The notes under the pieces: model-generated
Told to the model about the DNA's origin: nothing
What the model saw: only the letters and a program-made list of their open reading frames with translations
The model's database searches: none
Shown: positions 6,228-8,056 of the stretch, piece after piece
Layout of the letters: the number at the start of each line of letters is the position of its first letter
Position numbering within the stretch: the first letter of the stretch is position 1
Made by a program: the position numbers and the translations under genes
NCBI GenBank assembly: GCA_964501105.1
Contig: CAZCRG010000078.1
Coordinates: 1-8,056 of the forward strand
Reading direction: 5' to 3'
Source of the DNA: BMS3B sp964501105
Lineage (GTDB): Archaea; Hydrothermarchaeota; Hydrothermarchaeia; Hydrothermarchaeales; BMS3B
DNA: 8,056 bases

Positions 6228-7790
6228 CTAAAATAACAGCAAAAATAGTTCAACTGGTATAATTACATAATTTTCCTCATTAATGAACTCTGGAGATTCT
6301 GATACAACTAATAATTTTCTAAGACCATACTCTTTTTTTATCTTATTAGCAGTAGATTTTATCTTTTTAATATCTCCTGCGGCATTGCTTTTAACTTCAA
6401 TTGGAATTACTATCATCTCACCTTTATAATTAAAGTACCAGATTACAGCATCAACAACTTCATTACCTTTATTACTTATGAAAGAAATATTTTGAAATGG
6501 TTTTTTTAGTGGTATATGCCTGAGATGAGACAATACAACTGCCTCAAGAAGAAGTTGCTTTACTTCTGGTTTCCTTTCAAACATTTTATTCATATAGTTG
6601 TAAATGTCTGTATTTCCAAATATTCCACGAGAACAGCAATATGATGAAATGAACACAGAGGGGTCACACACTATAAATTTCTGATATTCATTTGAAGTGT
6701 TGATAATATTCAAGTCGTAATTGATATCTTCCTTAGAAACAATACTGGATAATCTTGTAAATAAGCCAGAAGATTCGAGATAAAGTAAGTATTTATTAAA
6801 GTTTTTGATATTTATACCATCCGATAATTTATTATTACTTTTTGATATCATAAACGATGGATATTCTATGTTTCTAAGAATTTTTTCTACTGTTGACGGA
6901 TCCAGATTGAATTTATTCGAATCATGTACAAGATGGTCATATATGTCATATCTATATCTGGCATCTCCTACTCTGGGTTCATTATGAGATTTCTGAGCTA
7001 TAATAGCCTCATAAAATGCCTTTGGATACCCTCCTGAAAACATATAAATCCTGAAAAGAGCATGAAGGTCATCGTAGAAATCTGAGATTATCTCATTTAG
7101 TTTGATCTCATATCTATATTTTTTACCCTCCTCTTTTGTCTGATATCCTGCAAGATATTCAAGGATGCCCAATCTTTTTGCTTTTAGGCCAAATCTTTTT
7201 GAAATAAAGTCATTAAATCCCTTTTGCTTAAGAAAGGATTCTGCAATCTCCACATATCTTCTGGGGTGGAATAAAACATCTCCGCCAATCTTTTCCCCGA
7301 AGGTGCCATATCTTCCAGATAACTCTGACTTTGCAGAGCTGAGTTCTAGAGAATAGCTACCAGTCGCTATGACTGCAACACCTCTGGATATAACTCCTTC
7401 GTCTATTAAATTTTTCAGTGCTCTTGCCCATCCTTTATAAAAAGTTACTTCATCTAAAATTATGAGAAGTGGTTTGTTTTTAGAAAATTTATGGATAATT
7501 TCAGATAAAACACTTCTGAGAATTTTCTTTCTGCTAAAATTAAATAGTAACCTCTCGTCATCCAGTGAGAGATAAATCAAGGATTGCTTGTTCTTACCTT
7601 CATCTATCAGATTCTTAATAAGATACTTTAGTGTTGATGTTTTTCCAACTCTCCTGGGCCCTCTGATTACAGTTATTCCGTAAAGGTCTCCAGTAGTGTA
7701 GAATTCCTTCAGTAGAATTCTTTTCAGGTGATAATAAAATTTTGGGGGCTCGTACAGACCTTCTTCTTCTGACCTGATAACATCTCCCAA
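6228..7790 (-). CDS. COG1373-like AAA ATPase (AAA_14) with nuclease-like C-terminal domain
   Basis: The intact part of the frame gives 520 residues from a TTG at 7790. The AAA domain shows Walker A 'GPRRVGKT' (44-51), Walker B 'LLIILDE' with D113 and E114, a sensor-like 'IATGS' (141-145) and R160 in 'LSGRYG' as a possible arginine finger. The middle has family landmarks 'FSGGYPKAF' (251-259), 'YLLYLESSGLF' (334-344) and 'CDPSVF' (375-380). The C-terminus, with E416 in 'LLLEAVVL', D447 in 'EVVDAVI' and E465/K467 in 'IPIEVKS', fits the DUF4143 restriction-nuclease-like fold. The cellular role of this widespread archaeal and bacterial family is not established. The TTG start has no Shine-Dalgarno site, and the same frame continues upstream past a TGA into a conventional N-terminus, so the natural protein is probably about 553 codons. 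It is clearly more AT-rich than mutSL, suggesting transfer. If the TGA is real, this may be a pseudogene. Confidence 0.8.
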   Translation of the reverse strand: MGDVIRSEEEGLYEPPKFYYHLKRILLKEFYTTGDLYGITVIRGPRRVGKTSTLKYLIKNLIDEGKNKQSLIYLSLDDERLLFNFSRKKILRSVLSEIIHKFSKNKPLLIILDEVTFYKGWARALKNLIDEGVISRGVAVIATGSYSLELSSAKSELSGRYGTFGEKIGGDVLFHPRRYVEIAESFLKQKGFNDFISKRFGLKAKRLGILEYLAGYQTKEEGKKYRYEIKLNEIISDFYDDLHALFRIYMFSGGYPKAFYEAIIAQKSHNEPRVGDARYRYDIYDHLVHDSNKFNLDPSTVEKILRNIEYPSFMISKSNNKLSDGINIKNFNKYLLYLESSGLFTRLSSIVSKEDINYDLNIINTSNEYQKFIVCDPSVFISSYCCSRGIFGNTDIYNYMNKMFERKPEVKQLLLEAVVLSHLRHIPLKKPFQNISFISNKGNEVVDAVIWYFNYKGEMIVIPIEVKSNAAGDIKKIKSTANKIKKEYGLRKLLVVSESPEFINEENYVIIPVELFLLLF

Positions 7791-7808
7791 TGCACCATCA
7801 TAGTAAAA

Positions 7809-7889
7809 TCATTCCTTTTTATCATCAAAGTGCCAGGGATTCTGATCCCTGATTATGTCATCAATTATTTCACTTACTTTGCTTTGCAT
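7809..7889 (-). pseudogene. N-terminal segment of the AAA ATPase cut off by an in-frame TGA
   Basis: Reading from ATG at 7889 gives 26 residues, beginning 'MQSKVSEIIDD' and containing 'IIRDQNPWHF', then TGA at 7811-7809. In the same frame six more codons ('FYYDGA') lead straight into the TTG at 7790 and the intact 520-residue ATPase. From memory, an 'NPW' motif near the N-terminus is common in archaeal ATPases of this type, so this segment probably belongs to the same gene. A single TGG-to-TGA change would explain the stop. The ATG overlaps the 3' end of the upstream coiled-coil gene by 20 bases, a normal operon arrangement that supports it as the original start. No strong ribosome site is seen (only GAGAGAG about 8 bases upstream). 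Confidence 0.6.
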
Positions 7890-8056
7890 AGAATAATCTC
7901 TCTCGCTTTTTTTCGTGTATTTTAAGATGATGGTCAAGTTGTTTGTGCAGAATATTTATACTGTTAAGTAAATTATAGTATTTATCTTTCAATTGAGAGA
8001 GTTCCTTCTTTAATTCATTAATGTCATCATCCGAACAGGACTGAGACACTTTACCG
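7870..8056 (-). CDS. 3' end of a coiled-coil-like protein, partial, unknown function
   Basis: The last 61 residues of a minus-strand gene whose start lies beyond the window. After a polar, acidic beginning ('SCSDDD') it becomes a charged helix with heptad-like spacing of leucine and isoleucine ('INELKKELSQLKDKYYNLL', then 'INILHKQLDHHLKIHEKKRE'), typical of a coiled coil, and ends 'YAKQSK' with TGA at 7872-7870. Its end overlaps the ATG (7889) of the AAA ATPase frame by 20 bases in a different frame, so the two probably form an operon and may be functionally linked. Base composition is AT-rich like the ATPase gene. No family can be assigned from this fragment. Confidence 0.6.
   Translation of the reverse strand, partial: GKVSQSCSDDDINELKKELSQLKDKYYNLLNSINILHKQLDHHLKIHEKKRERLFYAKQSK

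Noticed and set aside
7809..7811. TGA in the ATPase gene as a reassigned sense codon (tryptophan)
   Set aside because: mutS and mutL together have over 1,400 codons without an in-frame TGA, the tryptophans checked are TGG, and the ATP-cone gene, mutS and the coiled-coil gene all end in TGA at sensible positions.
7809..7811. TGA as selenocysteine
   Set aside because: No selenoprotein is known to me in this ATPase family, the site is not in a redox or catalytic context, and no convincing SECIS-like stem was seen in the 3' gap.

Overview
The window looks like a piece of an archaeal chromosome. The clearest evidence is at the promoters. The marC-family gene and mutS each carry the same octamer, TTTATTAT, centred about 26 bases before the ATG, with no convincing Shine-Dalgarno site. 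That is the geometry of a TATA box driving leaderless transcripts. The fusion of an ATP-cone to an Mrr-like nuclease and a helix-hairpin-helix tail, and the COG1373-type AAA ATPase, also fit an archaeon. MutS and MutL are of the bacterial MutS1/MutL type, which archaea such as haloarchaea and some methanogens are thought to have acquired from bacteria. I cannot name the genus from sequence alone.

Layout, left to right. (1) 38-862, minus: predicted ATP-regulated nuclease (ATP-cone, PD-(D/E)XK core, helix-hairpin-helix-like tail). (2) 863-956: 94-base divergent promoter region. (3) 957-1580, plus: MarC-family membrane protein, which meets mutL tail to tail with no spacer. (4) 1581-5866, minus: mutS followed by mutL, overlapping by 4 bases (ATGA), so a two-gene mismatch-repair operon read from right to left. 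(5) 5867-6227: a 361-base gap with the mutS promoter, a 59-codon open frame that may be a relic, and an oligo-T tract after the next gene. (6) 6228-7889, minus: a COG1373-like AAA ATPase with a C-terminal nuclease-like fold. Its conventional N-terminus (ATG at 7889) is separated from the rest by an in-frame TGA at 7809-7811. (7) 7870-8056, minus: the 3' end of a charged, coiled-coil-like protein that overlaps the ATPase start by 20 bases.

MutS would recognise the mismatch. MutL, which keeps the metal-binding endonuclease motif, would nick the strand. The ATP-cone nuclease is close by but is separated from mutSL by a gene on the opposite strand, so any repair role for it is a guess from proximity. 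The ATPase and coiled-coil genes are visibly more AT-rich than the repair genes and look like an accessory, possibly transferred, segment. No tRNA, rRNA, CRISPR array or recognisable insertion-sequence ends were seen.
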